From assembly GCA_015680685.1 (NCBI GenBank), contig MNCI01035328.1, positions 1 through 29,683 of the forward strand: a DNA stretch of 29,683 bases, read 5' to 3'. Position numbers and translations under genes: made by a program. This document shows, piece by piece, positions 28,851-29,683 of the stretch. Position 1 is the first letter of the stretch. The number at the start of each line of letters is the position of its first letter. The stretch is from Gnetum montanum (Eukaryota; Streptophyta; Gnetopsida; Gnetales; Gnetaceae). A model generated the notes under the pieces. That model searched no databases, was not told the origin of the DNA, and worked only from the letters and a program-made list of their open reading frames with translations.

Positions 28851-29683
28851 GCCTGGAATTGCCCTTATCATTAACATTGAATATAGGAGGTCATTAATGT
28901 TGAGATATTTTTAACTAATAGTCTGTATCCTCCCTATTAGACTAGGAGTGGACTATTCCAATGTGCTTTGCTTTATGCTATTCATATCAGGCTTCCACCA
29001 TCCAATCCACTCTAAGTTGGGCTCATGTTGGTTGATAAGGCTTGACCATGTTTTTGTCAACATGGTAGCCCTCGTAAAGATAGCCAACACCACATTTCCT
29101 GAGCACAACATGGAGAATAGATGGAGTTTCCCTATTATGGAACATTACAATGTTACCCTGCAAATTTCTCCATTAAAACTAATCATCTTTATGAAATACA
29201 AAGTTGAAGTCAGGTATGTAAGGTTCTTCATAAACAAAGGAGATCTTTGCTTGTAATGGTGCATTCTAGTCATTATTATTTCTTGCTTCGACATTAGGCC
29301 TTTTGGGATTTTCAATGTTGTGAACTGTTTGACCTCAGAGAAGTAGATATGATGAATTAATAGTGTGTATATGTTGTCAATATTTAATATTTTCAGGAAC
29401 GTAAATCTTTATAAACTTATATAATGATTATATATGATATAACTTCCTAAACTATCAGCACCATCCCCAACAACGACTCCAATCAATGAGTGGCTAATAT
29501 GTCCAATGGTCCACCATACAATCTACAAGCATCATGGTAGATCATGTTGTAATCTATGGATGGTACTAACATTATTTTTTAAAAAGTTATTCGATAATTA
29601 CAAATTGTTGTCATCCCACTTGGACTAGTAATGGTCGCGTTGCATATGGTTTAGCCCAAAGTAAGGTGTATGATTATGATGTT
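28850..29683. other. right edge, no gene recognised
   Basis: This lies upstream of gypsy-2 gag on the minus strand, so it could include its leader or LTR, but no repeat within the window matches it. An open plus-strand frame at 28,948-29,256 (102 codons) has no domain I recognise and no coding-like context. Confidence 0.5.

Noticed and set aside
28948-29256. 102-codon plus-strand ORF near the right edge
   Set aside because: No recognisable domain, AT-rich codon use like noncoding surroundings, and next to a decayed gypsy. Chance is the simpler reading.
1-29683. CRISPR arrays, tRNA, rRNA or bacterial-type operons
   Set aside because: Nothing of the kind is visible. Repeats are LTRs or low-complexity, and the content is plant nuclear retroelements.

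Overview
This window looks like intergenic DNA from a land plant with a large, repeat-rich nuclear genome. A gymnosperm (conifer-like) source is my best guess, from a TIR-NBS-LRR remnant with an 'xVFINHRG'-type start and from the dense, old, nested LTR retrotransposons. That is inference, because there is no diagnostic single-copy gene. I find no intact host gene. Nearly everything I can identify is decayed.

Layout. (1) 1-~500: the gag start of a Ty3/gypsy element on the minus strand, running off the left edge. (2) ~500-2,000: AT-rich DNA with no recognisable gene. (3) ~2,080-3,180: a GC- and CpG-rich island with ACGT-core motifs, possibly a host promoter/first-exon remnant. (4) 3,186-~12,090: a plus-strand Ty3/gypsy element ('gypsy-1': gag, protease, RT, RNase H, integrase). 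It is split between RT and RNase H by element A (7,341-10,505, target duplication aacat/aacac). (5) ~12,090-13,030: nothing recognised. (6) 13,030-~16,722: element B, related to A, with its 3' LTR. (7) ~16,730-18,612: a TIR-NBS resistance-gene pseudogene (TIR exon, ~560-bp intron, NB-ARC exon) with a 49-bp inverted copy of itself bounded by two N characters. (8) 18,613-24,574: element C, related to A and B. It is split by a 3.2-kb minus-strand LTR element E (19,558-22,754) with 1.4-kb LTRs and only 388 bp between them. (9) 24,575-~28,850: a second gypsy of the same family on the minus strand ('gypsy-2'), cut by a solo LTR D of the A/B/C family (24,677-25,474) and probably by another LTR type (~26,785-27,490). 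(10) 28,850-29,683: nothing recognised.

The most interesting system is the A/B/C/D family. These are LTR elements whose LTRs run TGATGA...CTCATCA with a TATAAATA promoter. Instead of gag-pol they encode one long protein: an N-terminal domain resembling the 'putative plant transposon protein' family, a Pro/Gln-rich linker, and a ~500-residue coiled-coil region with a conserved CxxC motif (E/D-E-V-C-A-x-C). No protease, RT, RNase H or integrase is visible between their LTRs, so they would be non-autonomous. Three insertions of this family (A, C, D) project onto the same ~180 bp of the RNase H-proximal part of gypsy pol, in two different gypsy copies. The LTRs also carry an inverted repeat just upstream of the TATA box. 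In B it is a perfect 15-bp stem with a 6-nt loop. In C it is a different sequence with the same loop length and three transition mismatches.

Decay is dominated by C-to-T type changes. Aligned copies B and C have glutamine codons where the other has TAG or TAA, which fits deamination of methylated cytosine at CAG/CAA.
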